DNA of 64,000 nucleotides from RYN-111 sp046723735 (GTDB taxonomy: Bacteria > Actinomycetota > Actinomycetes > Mycobacteriales > SCTD01), in contig JBKOVB010000114.1 of assembly GCA_046723735.1 (NCBI GenBank), positions 1 through 64,000 on the forward strand, in the 5' to 3' direction. Shown here one piece after another: positions 50,545-59,850 of the stretch. Position numbers and translations under genes: made by a program. How positions within the stretch are numbered: position 1 is the first letter of the stretch; each line of letters opens with the position of its first letter. Under the pieces are notes generated by a model. It did no database searches, was not told the origin of the DNA, and worked only from the letters and a program-made list of their open reading frames with translations.

Positions 50545-52698
50545 ATGCCACGCACGGAGGTCCCCCTCAAGCGCGGGCACGGCGTCCGTCCCACCGTGCC
50601 GCGGCTCGACACGACCCTGCGGCGCAGCACCAGGCCCTTCCAGGTGGTCAGCGAGTTCGAGCCCTCGGGCGACCAGCCCGCCGCCATCACGGAGATGGCG
50701 CAGCGCCTCGAGAAGGGCGTCCCCGACGTCGTGCTGCTCGGCGCGACGGGCACCGGCAAGTCGGCCACGACGGCCTGGCTGATCGAGCAGGTGCAGCGCC
50801 CGACGCTCGTGATGGCCCCGAACAAGACCCTCGCCGCCCAGCTCGCCAACGAGTTCCGCGAGCTGCTGCCCCACAACGCGGTCGAGTACTTCGTCAGCTA
50901 CTACGACTACTACCAGCCCGAGGCCTACGTCCCGCAGACGGACACCTACATCGAGAAGGACTCGAGCATCAACGAGGAGGTGGAGCGCCTCCGGCACAGC
51001 GCCACCATGAGCCTGCTGACCCGCCGCGACGTCGTGGTGGTCGCGTCGGTGTCGTGCATCTACGGCCTGGGGACGCCCCAGGAGTACGTCGACCGGATGG
51101 TGCGGCTCCAGGTCGGCGAGGAGGTCGAGCGCGACCAGCTGCTGCGCCGCCTCGTGGACGTCCAGTACACCCGCAACGACCTGTCCTTCACGCGCGGCAC
51201 CTTCCGGGTGCGGGGGGACACCATCGAGGTCTTTCCGGTGTACGAGGAGCTCGCCGTCCGGGTGGAGATGTTCGGGGACGAGATCGAGAAGGTGATGTCG
51301 CTGCACCCGCTCACCGGCGAGGTGGTGGCGGAGCACGACGAGCTGTTCGTCTTCCCCGCCACCCACTACGTCGCCGGCCCGGAGCGGATGGAGCGGGCCG
51401 TCGCCGGCATCGAGGTCGAGCTGGAGGAGCGCCTCACGGTGCTGGAGGGCCAGGGCAAGCTGCTCGAGGCTCAGCGGCTGCGGATGCGGACGACGTACGA
51501 CGTCGAGATGATGCGGCAGGTCGGCTTCTGCAACGGGATCGAGAACTACAGCCGCCACATCGACGGTCGTGGGGCAGGCAGCCCGCCGCACACGCTGCTG
51601 GACTACTTCCCCGAGGACTTCCTCCTCGTCATCGACGAGTCGCACGTGACGGTGCCGCAGATCGGTGGCATGTACGAGGGCGACATGTCCCGCAAGCGGA
51701 CGCTGGTCGACCACGGCTTCCGCCTGCCGAGCGCCTGCGACAACCGGCCGCTGAGGTGGGAGGAGTTCCTGGAGCGCACCGGCCAGACCGTCTACCTCTC
51801 CGCCACCCCGGGGCCCTACGAGCTTTCCCGGGTCAAGGACGACGTGGTCGAGCAGGTCATCCGCCCGACCGGCCTCGTCGACCCCGAGATCGTCGTGAAG
51901 CCGACCAAGGGCCAGATCGACGACCTCGTCCACGAGATCCGGCTGCGGGCCGACAAGGGTGAGCGCGTCCTGGTCACGACCCTGACCAAGAAGATGTCCG
52001 AGGACCTGACGGACTACCTGCTCGAGCTCGGCATCCGCGTCCGGTACCTCCACTCAGAGGTCGACACGATCCGCCGGATCGAGCTGCTCAAGGAGCTGCG
52101 GCAGGGGGTCTTCGACGTCCTGGTCGGCATCAACCTGCTCCGCGAGGGCCTCGACCTCCCGGAGGTGTCGCTCGTCGCCATCCTCGACGCCGACAAGGAG
52201 GGCTTCCTGCGCTCGGGCACCAGCCTCATCCAGACGATCGGCCGGGCGGCCCGCAACGTCAGCGGTCAGGTCCACATGTACGCCGACACCGTGACGCCGA
52301 GCATGGCGAAGGCGATCGACGAGACGTCCCGGCGGCGCGCGAAGCAGATCGCCTACAACACCGAGCGGGGGCTCGACCCCCAGCCGTTGCGCAAGAAGAT
52401 CGCGGACATCCTGGACGACATCGTCCGGGAGGACCCCGAGCTGGTCGGCGGCAGCGGCCGCAACGTCTCGCGGGGCAAGGCGCCCGTCCCGGGGGCGGCG
52501 GCGCACGTCCCGCGCACCCATGTCGGGGCGCTCAAGGGGATGCCCCGCGCCGAGCTGGCCCAGCTCATCCAGCAGCTGCAGGACCAGATGCACGAGGCGG
52601 CCCGCGAGCTCAGCTTCGAGCTCGCCGCGCGTTTGCGTGACGAGGTCAACGAGCTCAAGAAGGAGCTCAGGGGGATGGACGCCGCGGGGATCCGGTAG
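50545..52698 (+). CDS. uvrB: Excinuclease ABC subunit B
   Basis: The damage-verifying helicase of nucleotide excision repair. Walker A is LLGATGTGKSATTAWLI near residue 70. The strand-separating beta-hairpin with YYDYYQPEAYVP lies near 115, and the DEAD-like LLVIDESHVTVPQ near 355. The C-terminal UVR motif (AARELSFELAARLRDEVNELK) contacts UvrA/UvrC. It has 717 residues with a short N-terminal extension before RPFQVVSEFEPSGDQP. The 3' end overlaps the convergent regulator by 32 bases. Confidence 0.97.
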   Translation: MPRTEVPLKRGHGVRPTVPRLDTTLRRSTRPFQVVSEFEPSGDQPAAITEMAQRLEKGVPDVVLLGATGTGKSATTAWLIEQVQRPTLVMAPNKTLAAQLANEFRELLPHNAVEYFVSYYDYYQPEAYVPQTDTYIEKDSSINEEVERLRHSATMSLLTRRDVVVVASVSCIYGLGTPQEYVDRMVRLQVGEEVERDQLLRRLVDVQYTRNDLSFTRGTFRVRGDTIEVFPVYEELAVRVEMFGDEIEKVMSLHPLTGEVVAEHDELFVFPATHYVAGPERMERAVAGIEVELEERLTVLEGQGKLLEAQRLRMRTTYDVEMMRQVGFCNGIENYSRHIDGRGAGSPPHTLLDYFPEDFLLVIDESHVTVPQIGGMYEGDMSRKRTLVDHGFRLPSACDNRPLRWEEFLERTGQTVYLSATPGPYELSRVKDDVVEQVIRPTGLVDPEIVVKPTKGQIDDLVHEIRLRADKGERVLVTTLTKKMSEDLTDYLLELGIRVRYLHSEVDTIRRIELLKELRQGVFDVLVGINLLREGLDLPEVSLVAILDADKEGFLRSGTSLIQTIGRAARNVSGQVHMYADTVTPSMAKAIDETSRRRAKQIAYNTERGLDPQPLRKKIADILDDIVREDPELVGGSGRNVSRGKAPVPGAAAHVPRTHVGALKGMPRAELAQLIQQLQDQMHEAARELSFELAARLRDEVNELKKELRGMDAAGIR

Positions 52699-53389
52699 GT
52701 GCAGGGCGGGCCCCTGCCCCGAGCCCCTCACGCAGGGCGATGGTCACCGCCTCGAGGCTGGTGTGCACGCCGAGCTTGGCCAGCACGTTCTGCGCGTGCG
52801 TCCGGACCGTGTTCACGGACAGCCGCAGACGGGCGGCGATCTCCTCGCGGGACAGGCCCTCCGCCATGCCCACGAGCACCTGCCGCTCGCGCCCGGTCAG
52901 CCGCTCGAGCCGGGCGACGGCCGCCGCGTCCTGCTCCCGGACGAGGTTCTGCACGACCTCGCCGAGCACCGCTCTCGGCAGCCACCACTCGCCGTCGGCG
53001 ACGGCGCTGATCACCTGGGACACCTCCGCCAGGGGGGCGCTCTTGGGCAACCAGCCGCGCGCCCCGGCGACGACCAGAGCGCCGAGAGCCCGGGTCCCCT
53101 CGTCCGCGGTGAGCACGACCAGCCCGACCTCCGGGTGGCGGCGTCTGACCTCGTCCAGGAACCCGACTTGCCAGGAGCCGGGCTCCACACCGACCACCAC
53201 GACGCGGGGGGCGACGTGCTGGAGCCGGTGCAACGCGTCGTCGGCGCTGCTCGCCGACCAGACCAGACCGGTGCGCGACTCCAGCGCCAGACCCAGGGCC
53301 AGGCCCTCCGCGAACGTGCGCTCGGGGTCGACCACGAGCACATCCACCGTGCCCAGCGGCGCCTGCCGTCTCTCGACGGTCGTCGTCAC
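52667..53389 (-). CDS. LuxR-family regulator with pseudo-receiver domain (downstream gene)
   Basis: 240 residues. Residues 13-125 have a receiver-like fold, but the phosphoacceptor strand reads RVVVVGVEPGSW with no Asp; one N-terminal acidic residue (VVDPERT) and the Lys (WLPKSAP) remain. Residues about 163-222 are a LuxR HTH (LTGRERQVLVGMAEGLSREEIAARL, VNTVRTHAQNVLAKLGV). Activity is probably not controlled by phosphorylation. GTG 53389 overlaps the stop of the upstream regulator (GTGA). Confidence 0.85.
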   Translation of the reverse strand: MTTTVERRQAPLGTVDVLVVDPERTFAEGLALGLALESRTGLVWSASSADDALHRLQHVAPRVVVVGVEPGSWQVGFLDEVRRRHPEVGLVVLTADEGTRALGALVVAGARGWLPKSAPLAEVSQVISAVADGEWWLPRAVLGEVVQNLVREQDAAAVARLERLTGRERQVLVGMAEGLSREEIAARLRLSVNTVRTHAQNVLAKLGVHTSLEAVTIALREGLGAGARPAPTGSPRRPSP

Positions 53390-54018
53390 GAGCAGCACGG
53401 CAACCGGTCGTGGGGCGCGCGGGCATGCCGGGCGACGTGCGCGACCGCCTCGACGCGCGAGTGCGCCCCCAGCTTGTCGAGGATGGACTGCACGTAGCTC
53501 CGTGCGGTCGACTGCGTGATGCCGAGCTCGCGGGCGATGCCCTCGGTCGACCGAGCGGCGACCAGCAGGGCGAGCACCTCGGACTCCCGGGCGGTCAGGA
53601 AGCGCAGCCGCCAAGCACCGTCTGCGAGCGGCTCCTGTGCCGATGGCGTCAGCTCGAGGGGCACTGGCGCCCCGTGCACCGCCGCGAGCAACCCTTCCAG
53701 GGAGTCGGTGCGAGGCACCACCTGGTGGGCACCCGCCTCGAGCGCGGCACGTCGCTGCTCCCCGTCGTCGGCCGTGGACAGGCAGACGACGAGGGTCTGC
53801 GGCCAGGCCCGCCGTACCCGCCGGACCACCGCCAGCGCGGCAGCGACGTCCGAGCGCAGGCTGATGACCAGCAGGTGCGCCGCCCTGTCGGCGAGGCACG
53901 CGGCGACGTCGGCCGCGCGCGTGACGACGCTGACCTCGCACAGCCCCTCCCGGCGCAGCGCGAGCCCCAACGACTGGCCGAACATGAGCTGCTCGTCGCA
54001 GACCAAGGCGCTCTCCAT
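53386..54018 (-). CDS. LuxR-family regulator with pseudo-receiver domain (upstream gene)
   Basis: 210 residues. The receiver-like N-terminus begins ALVCDEQLMFGQSLGLAL, but the strand where the phosphoacceptor belongs reads LLVISLRSD, with no Asp at that place, and Lys is replaced (VVPRTDS). The LuxR HTH at about 140-200 is intact (LTARESEVLALLVAARSTEGIARELGI, ARSYVQSILDKLGA). ATG 54018 has an AGGGGGAG site. Coupled to the second regulator, it is divergent from the polysaccharide gene at 54160, so this pair may control that cluster. Confidence 0.85.
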   Translation of the reverse strand: MESALVCDEQLMFGQSLGLALRREGLCEVSVVTRAADVAACLADRAAHLLVISLRSDVAAALAVVRRVRRAWPQTLVVCLSTADDGEQRRAALEAGAHQVVPRTDSLEGLLAAVHGAPVPLELTPSAQEPLADGAWRLRFLTARESEVLALLVAARSTEGIARELGITQSTARSYVQSILDKLGAHSRVEAVAHVARHARAPHDRLPCCS

Positions 54019-54159
54019 GGCTCCCCCTCTCGCCCTGACGAGGCCGGGGGAGCGGGGACTGATACGTCAGCCTCCTGCGTTCGTCCTAGTCCTCTTGCAG
54101 GCTCTGCCCGAGGTGGTGCCGATGTCACGGTGGGCGAGAGCCACGTCACGGGAGGGCCG

Positions 54160-55191
54160 ATGGCACGACCGCTCGAGCCCGCGGACGGGCGCGTCTCCGT
54201 CATGATGCCCCTACGGCAGGAGGGGCCGGAGCTGCACCGGGTGCTGGAGGCGGTCACAGGTCAGGACTGCCCGGCGCTCGACCGGATCGTGGTCGCCGTC
54301 GGTCCGAGCCAGGACGGGACGGACGAGGTCGTCCGGGCCTGGGCCGCCCGCGACCCGCGGCTGCTGGTCTTGGACAACCCCGAGGGCATCGTGAGCACCG
54401 GCCTCAACCGGGCGCTGGAGGCGGTCACGAGCCGTTACGTCGTGCGGATCGACGGTCACTGCCTGGTGCCCCGGAACTACGTGGGTCACCTGCTGCGGAC
54501 GGCTGAGCGGACGGGCGCCACCTGCACGGGTCCGCGCCTGCGCACGGTGGGTTCGGGCACGATGCAGCGCGCCATCGCGGCCGCGATGAGCTCGCGGTTC
54601 GGCGTCGGCGGCTCCCGCTTCCGGACCGCCACGCGCTCCGGCTTCGTCGACACCGTGGCCTTCGGGCTCTACGAGCGCGACCTGTTGGTGCAGCTGGGCG
54701 GGTTCCGGCCCGAGCTGGTGCGCAACCAGGACGACGAGCTCAACGCGCGCCTGCGCCGGGCCGGTGGGACCGTGTACCTGGACGCCGACGTGTGCGTCGA
54801 CTACTACCCCCGCCGCCGGCTCCGGGCGCTGTGGCGTCAGTACTACGAGTACGGGTACTGGCGCACCGTCAGCGCTCGGTCGTTCGGGGACCGGCTCGGC
54901 CCGCGGCAGCTCGCGCCTGGCGCCTTCGTCGCCGGGCTGGTGGGAGGTCTCGCGGTCACTCTCGCGGGGCAGCCGCTGCCCCTGCTCGTGGCCGTCGTCG
55001 CGTACGGCGGGGTGCTGGCCCTGCTCGTGATGCAGACCCTGCGTCGCACCTCGGACCCCGCCGTGGCGCTGCTCAGCGCCCCGGCAGGCGCCGTGCTGCA
55101 CGTGTCGTACGGCTGTGGCCTGTGGCGTTCGCTGCTGCGGCCCGGGATGCTGCGCCCGGCGCGTTCGCCGCAGCAGCAGGCAGGCGGATGA
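54160..55191 (+). CDS. Glycosyltransferase family 2 with C-terminal membrane helices
   Basis: 343 residues, GT-A fold: SVMMPLRQEGPELHRVLEAV near residue 13, the DxD-equivalent VVRIDGHCLVP near 98, and ERDLLVQLGGFRPELVRNQDDELNARL (ED-type acceptor motif) near 175. Two to three hydrophobic helices follow (about 250-330). It resembles ExoA/succinoglycan-type transferases that extend lipid-linked exopolysaccharide units. ATG 54160 has a GGGAGGG site, and the stop overlaps the polymerase gene (ATGA). Confidence 0.88.
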   Translation: MARPLEPADGRVSVMMPLRQEGPELHRVLEAVTGQDCPALDRIVVAVGPSQDGTDEVVRAWAARDPRLLVLDNPEGIVSTGLNRALEAVTSRYVVRIDGHCLVPRNYVGHLLRTAERTGATCTGPRLRTVGSGTMQRAIAAAMSSRFGVGGSRFRTATRSGFVDTVAFGLYERDLLVQLGGFRPELVRNQDDELNARLRRAGGTVYLDADVCVDYYPRRRLRALWRQYYEYGYWRTVSARSFGDRLGPRQLAPGAFVAGLVGGLAVTLAGQPLPLLVAVVAYGGVLALLVMQTLRRTSDPAVALLSAPAGAVLHVSYGCGLWRSLLRPGMLRPARSPQQQAGG

Positions 55192-56585
55192 CCGTGCTCC
55201 TGCAGGCCGCCAAGCCCCCGCCCCCCGCCCCTCCCGACGCGCGGCGCTCGCCGGCGTGGCCGCTGGTGCTTGTCCCCCTGCTCGTCGTCCCCCTCGGCTG
55301 CCTTGCGTTGCTCGTGTGGCTGCCCGAGATGGGCGGGGTGCGCCTCGCCAGCGCGGTGTTCCTCCTGGTCGCCGTGCTCGTCCTGCTCGTGCGGCCGCGA
55401 GGCCTTCTGTCAGCACGCACGTGGGTGGTCGGCTACCTCGTCCTGCAGTTCCCCGTCCGCGCGCTGTTCCTGCTCACCGCTCCCAAGGAGAGACCGCCCA
55501 TCTACGCCGAGGTGTCGCCCGGCGTGGGTCTCGAGCCGGCGTTGGTCACGGCCCTGCTCGAGTCGATCTTGGGCCTGGCGGTGCTCGGGGCCGTCTACGT
55601 CCTGGGGCACCAGTACTGGCGCCCGCCGACTCGTCCGTCGATGCACGTGGCGCTGCGGTGGCAGAGGGCGTACCTGCTGCTGCTCGTCGGGGCGTTCATG
55701 CTGCCGATCGAGCTCACCGCCGGCAGCGGCTCGAGCGGTGCGTTCATCATCAGCCTCCCTGGGCTCGCGGCCTCGGGGGCGGCCGCGGTCGTCTGCTTCG
55801 CCTTCGTGCAGTCACCCGGCCGCTGGTGGCCGATCTTCCTGCTCGCGGTCGCCTACACCGCGGCCAGGGTCACCCTGCTCTCGTCGAAGATGGCGCTGCT
55901 CGCGGGCCTGCTCGCCGCGGTCCTCAGCCTGGTCGGCCGGCTGCAGCGGCGACGGGGACGGCTGCCGGTCGTGCGCGGCACGATCGTGGTGCTCGTCTGC
56001 CTGGCCACGGCGTCGTACATCTTCGCCGTGGGCAGCGGCCGCAGCCACGGGCGTGGCGTCGCCGACTCGGTCGGGCAAGGGGCGCAGGCCGCGGTGTCCC
56101 GCAGCTACGGGGTGGACGCCGTGGTGGCCACGAACGAGCACCTCGCCAGGGGGGCGCGGCCGTTGTACGGCCAGAGCTTCGTCGAGATCGTCTACTCCTG
56201 GGTGCCACGCGCGTTCTGGCCGGACAAGCCGAGGTCGTTCTCCATCCGGTACGGCGAGGACGTGTTCTCCTTCACCCAGGGCGTCGGCCGGGAGTTCTTC
56301 GCGCCCAGCTACTCCGGGGAGTGGCTGCTGAACTTCGGGGTGCCCGGGCTCGTCCTGGGCTGGATGTTGTTCGGCCTTGCGCTGGCCCGGGTGGACGCGC
56401 TCGCCTCGATACCCCACCGGATGCTGTGGCTCGCGTCGCTGGTGCACCTCGTCGAGGGGTCGGTGGTGGCCCAGTTCTGGTTGGCGGCGCCGTTCATCGT
56501 GGGCGGGTACTGGGTGCTGCGCCGTGACGCAGTCGTCCCGGACGCCCTGCGGCTGGCGCCGGTGCCGCTGGAGGCGACCGCTTAG
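55188..56585 (+). CDS. O-antigen/exopolysaccharide polymerase-like membrane protein
   Basis: 465 residues, about ten to twelve membrane helices, with a large extracytoplasmic loop (about 275-370) containing SFVEIVYSWVPRAFWPDKP and FFAPSYSGEWLLNFGVPGLVLG. This is the pattern of Wzy-type and O-antigen-ligase-like proteins. It would join repeat units made by the adjacent glycosyltransferases. The ATG overlaps the GT2 stop. The end overlaps the convergent dehydrogenase by four bases. Confidence 0.78.
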   Translation: MTVLLQAAKPPPPAPPDARRSPAWPLVLVPLLVVPLGCLALLVWLPEMGGVRLASAVFLLVAVLVLLVRPRGLLSARTWVVGYLVLQFPVRALFLLTAPKERPPIYAEVSPGVGLEPALVTALLESILGLAVLGAVYVLGHQYWRPPTRPSMHVALRWQRAYLLLLVGAFMLPIELTAGSGSSGAFIISLPGLAASGAAAVVCFAFVQSPGRWWPIFLLAVAYTAARVTLLSSKMALLAGLLAAVLSLVGRLQRRRGRLPVVRGTIVVLVCLATASYIFAVGSGRSHGRGVADSVGQGAQAAVSRSYGVDAVVATNEHLARGARPLYGQSFVEIVYSWVPRAFWPDKPRSFSIRYGEDVFSFTQGVGREFFAPSYSGEWLLNFGVPGLVLGWMLFGLALARVDALASIPHRMLWLASLVHLVEGSVVAQFWLAAPFIVGGYWVLRRDAVVPDALRLAPVPLEATA

Positions 56586-57847
56586 AGCGTCTCGACGTTG
56601 TCGCCTTTCATGCGGTTCCGCGCGTCGAAGACGTAACGGGCGTGCGCCGTGACGAGGTCGTAGTCGAAGCAGTCGTGGTCGGTCACGAGGACCACGGCGT
56701 CTGCGGCCCGCACCTCGTCCACGGTGAGGTCGACCCGCGTCACGTGCGACGGCACCTGCGCGTCGTGCAGGTGCGGGTCGCAGGCGCGCACCTCGGCCCC
56801 CAGCGCCCGCAGCCGCTCGGCGACGACCGCCCCCGGTGCCTCGCGCGCGTCACCCGTGTTCCTCTTGTACGACAGGCCGAGGAGCAGGACCCGTGCCCCG
56901 TTCAGCGCCTGCTGGCGCCGGTTGAGGCCGAGCATGACGCGGCGCACCACGTGGTCGGGCATGTGGTCGTTGACGTCGTTGGCGAGCTCCACGAACCGGA
57001 ACGGGTGGCCGAGGCTCTGGCGCACGCTCCACGACAGGTAGCTCGGGTCGATGGGCAGGCAGTGGCCCCCGACCCCCGGACCAGGGGTGAACGGCATGAA
57101 GCCGAAGGGCTTCGTCGCCGCGGCCTCGATCGCGGCCCAGATGTCGATCCGGAGGTCCGCCGCGAACATGGCCAGCTCGTTGACCAGCGCGATGTTCACG
57201 TGCCGGAACGTGTTCTCCAGCAGCTTGGCGAGCTCCGCCTCGCGGGTCGACGGGACGGCCACGGTGCGGCTGACGATGCGTTCGTAGAACGCGCGCACAC
57301 GCTCGAGCGACAGGTGGTCGATCCCTGAGATGATCTTCGGCGTGTTCTCGAGGCGCCACGTCGTGTTCCCCGGGTCGATCCGCTCGGGGCTGTAGCCGAG
57401 GTAGAAGTCGGTCCCCGCGCGCAGCCCGCTGCCGTCCTCGAGGATCGGCCCCACGACCTCCTCCGTCGTGCCGGGGTACGTCGTGGACTCCAGCACCACC
57501 AGGGCTCCGGGTCGCAGGTAGGGCGCCAGCGTGCGGGTGGCGTGCTCCACGAACGACAGGTCGGGGGCGCCATCCGCGAGCGGGGTGGGCACGGTGACCA
57601 CGGCGGTGTCGAAGTCCGCGCACACCTGCGCGTCGTTCCCGGCGACGAGGCGCCCCGTGGCCAGGCAGGCGGCCAGCACCTCGTCGGGGATGTCCTCGAC
57701 GTAGGAACACCCGGCGTTCAGGGCGTCGACCCGCGACTGCTGCACCTCGTAGCCGCCGACGAGGAACCCCGCCTGCGTGGCGCGTACGGCGAGGGGCAGA
57801 CCCACGTAGCCGAGGCCGACCACGACGACCTTCTGGGGAGCTGTCAC
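56582..57847 (-). CDS. UDP-N-acetylhexosamine 6-dehydrogenase (WecC/WbpA-like)
   Basis: 421 residues oxidising a UDP-HexNAc to its uronic acid with NAD. It has the Rossmann motif VVVVGLGYVGLPLAVRA near residue 7. The hinge segment ELAKLLENTFRHVNIALVNE is typical of this family, and the catalytic Cys263 lies in GPGVGGHCLPIDP. The last third binds UDP-sugar. The WecC/WbpA group is favoured over UDP-glucose dehydrogenase by the GVGGHCLPIDP sequence; the exact sugar is open. GTG 57847 overlaps the upstream GT4 stop (GTGA). Confidence 0.9.
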   Translation of the reverse strand: MTAPQKVVVVGLGYVGLPLAVRATQAGFLVGGYEVQQSRVDALNAGCSYVEDIPDEVLAACLATGRLVAGNDAQVCADFDTAVVTVPTPLADGAPDLSFVEHATRTLAPYLRPGALVVLESTTYPGTTEEVVGPILEDGSGLRAGTDFYLGYSPERIDPGNTTWRLENTPKIISGIDHLSLERVRAFYERIVSRTVAVPSTREAELAKLLENTFRHVNIALVNELAMFAADLRIDIWAAIEAAATKPFGFMPFTPGPGVGGHCLPIDPSYLSWSVRQSLGHPFRFVELANDVNDHMPDHVVRRVMLGLNRRQQALNGARVLLLGLSYKRNTGDAREAPGAVVAERLRALGAEVRACDPHLHDAQVPSHVTRVDLTVDEVRAADAVVLVTDHDCFDYDLVTAHARYVFDARNRMKGDNVETL

Positions 57848-58911
57848 ATCCGGCCTCCCGCCAGATCGGGCCACTGCCAGTCGGGGTGCTCGCCTGTCGC
57901 CAGGGCCAGCACCCGGCGGCGCCAGGCCGGCAACGCGAACTCCTCTGCAAACTTCGTCGTGTCCGCGCGGGCGGTGTCGCTCACGTGCAGCCGCCAGGCT
58001 GCCTCCGCCACCGCGCCGGGCGTGGCCCCGGCGGCCAGGAGCACGCCGGTGCGCCCGTCCACGATGCTGAAGCCGCTCCCGCCGCACTCGAGCACGACGG
58101 CGGGGCACCCGTGGGTCGCCGCCTCGAGCACCACCAGGCCCAGACCCTCGAACTCGCCCGCTTCAGTGCGGGGCAGGAACAGCAGCACGTCCGCGTCGGC
58201 GTACAGCCGCTGCTTCACCTCCTCCGGCACACCGCCGTGGATGGCGACCTTGAGCCCCGGCCGCGTGACGCCTGCGGCCCGGGCGCACAGCCGTGCCAGG
58301 TCTGGACCGGGTCCGACGACGTCGAGCCTTGTGGGGATGCTGGTCGCCAGCTCCCGTGCCGCCTCGATCGCCAGGTCGTGCCCCTTGCGAGGGACCGCGC
58401 GGCCGACCGACAGCAGTCGCACCTCGCCGTCCGGACGGGAGCGGCTCGTGACGCCGCGCGCAGGGGAGATGGGAGGGCCGACCAGCTCCGCCCGCGGGCG
58501 CAGGTCCGGCGGCAGCAGCTGCACCGCCAGCGGGCTGACGGCGAGCAAGGCTGCGGCCTCGTGGAGGATCCGGTCCCGTGCCCGTCGCTGGAGGGACCCG
58601 GCATCGCGCGTCAGCTCCGCGCCGTGCAGCCAGAGCAGGCCCTCCTTCAGCACGCCGGGATGCCGCACCCCTACGAGGGTGTGCGTCTTCCACGTGAGCG
58701 ACATCCAGGAGCCGTGCGGCCGCGGGGAGCGCACGACGCCCCCCAGCCCGACGTGCAGCCTCGCCGGGCCTCCCGCGTCCATGAGTGCGGCATGAACCTG
58801 CCGGGCCACGCCCTCCACGCCCCCGATGTACGCGGACGGGCTGAACACCTGCACCGGGGCCCGCTGAGTGCCAACGGTGGCGTGCACGTGGCGTGGGGCC
58901 GTCGACGTCAC
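57844..58911 (-). CDS. Glycosyltransferase family 4
   Basis: 355 residues, GT-B fold. The N-terminus carries FSPSAYIGGVEGVARQVH, the acceptor-side motif. The C-terminal domain has LLSVGRAVPRKGHDLAIEAA, then FLPRTEAGEFEGLGLVVLEAATHG (the EX7E donor motif) and GGSGFSIVDGRTGVLL. It would add one sugar to the exopolysaccharide repeat. GTG 58911 overlaps the deacetylase stop (GTGA), so deacetylase, this gene and the dehydrogenase form one operon. Confidence 0.88.
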   Translation of the reverse strand: MTSTAPRHVHATVGTQRAPVQVFSPSAYIGGVEGVARQVHAALMDAGGPARLHVGLGGVVRSPRPHGSWMSLTWKTHTLVGVRHPGVLKEGLLWLHGAELTRDAGSLQRRARDRILHEAAALLAVSPLAVQLLPPDLRPRAELVGPPISPARGVTSRSRPDGEVRLLSVGRAVPRKGHDLAIEAARELATSIPTRLDVVGPGPDLARLCARAAGVTRPGLKVAIHGGVPEEVKQRLYADADVLLFLPRTEAGEFEGLGLVVLEAATHGCPAVVLECGGSGFSIVDGRTGVLLAAGATPGAVAEAAWRLHVSDTARADTTKFAEEFALPAWRRRVLALATGEHPDWQWPDLAGGRM

Positions 58912-59675
58912 TCGTGCACCCTGGTCGCCACCGCGGCCATCGCCCACGAGGGGTGGAGCCCACAGCGGTGCAGCTCGAAGGCGGAGTCGCCCGGGAGCAC
59001 GCGACCGGGCAGCGCGCTCGCCGCGCTGCGGTAGCCGGCCTCGGCGACCAGCTCCAGGTCGCGCGGCGTGTAGTCGACGCCCGGGAGCCCGTAGGGCAAC
59101 GAGAAGTCCAGGATCGGCATGCCGAGGCGTGCCTCGAGCTCTGCCTTCGAGTCCCGCACCTCCTGGCGGGCAGTGCGCAGGTCCAGGGCGGCAAGGCGGG
59201 CGTGCGTGAGGCTGTGGGAGCCGAGGTGCATGCCATGGTCGGCCAGCCGCGTGCAGTCGCTCCAGGTGAGCTTGTCCTTGCTCTTGCCGGCCACCACCTG
59301 GCCGGTGGTGATGAAGAACGACGCCGGCACGTTGAGCTCCTGCAGCAGCGACAGAACCTCGCCCACCCACTCCTTGTGGCCGTCGTCAAAGGTGAGGCAG
59401 AAGCGTGGACCACCGAGCGGGTCGTGCGAGGTGGTCGAGTCGAGCGTCTCGTCCCACGTGACGAACCGTCCACGGTCGAGCATCGCCTGGATCTGCCGCC
59501 GCAGGCCTGACGGGTCGTCCACGCCGTGGTACAGAAGGACGAAGATGCCTCCCGTGGTCTCGGGCAGCCGATGCCGCAGCCCGGCAGGGGCGAGGATGAA
59601 CGACTGGAGGCGTGGTCGGGCCCGCAACCAGGCCCGGGTGCGCGGGAGAGCTCCACCCGCGAGGTACGCATTCAT
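58908..59675 (-). CDS. Polysaccharide deacetylase (NodB homology domain)
   Basis: 255 residues from ATG 59675. NodB motifs: FCLTFDDGHKEW (motif 1, catalytic and metal Asp), LGSHSLTHARL (motif 2, metal His), DFSLPYGLPGVDY (motif 3) and a C-terminal LHRCGLHPSW. It has no signal peptide, although the N-terminal 40 residues are mildly basic. It may remove N-acetyl groups from the exopolysaccharide or its precursors. A longer start at GTG 59765 is possible; no clear ribosome site favours either. Confidence 0.85.
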   Translation of the reverse strand: MNAYLAGGALPRTRAWLRARPRLQSFILAPAGLRHRLPETTGGIFVLLYHGVDDPSGLRRQIQAMLDRGRFVTWDETLDSTTSHDPLGGPRFCLTFDDGHKEWVGEVLSLLQELNVPASFFITTGQVVAGKSKDKLTWSDCTRLADHGMHLGSHSLTHARLAALDLRTARQEVRDSKAELEARLGMPILDFSLPYGLPGVDYTPRDLELVAEAGYRSAASALPGRVLPGDSAFELHRCGLHPSWAMAAVATRVHE

Positions 59676-59850
59676 GAACGGATGCTTACCGGGGGAGGCG
59701 ATCCGCGGAGCCTGCACGCGAACTAGTGCTCGTTGAGCCGGGTCCCGTACCGCCGCGTGTATCACGGGGGCGAACCGTGCGCTCTTGTCGAGAGCCGCAT
59801 GCTTCGGCGCGCGTCACAGACGGTTGCTTTTGGTTCGCGAGAGGGACGAC
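59676..59850. promoter_or_regulatory. Divergent promoter region between deacetylase and Wzz-like genes
   Basis: 175 bp with locally lower GC around 59714-59733 and 59821-59835. A GAGAGGG site serves ATG 59851. No definite -10/-35 pair was assigned. Confidence 0.3.
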
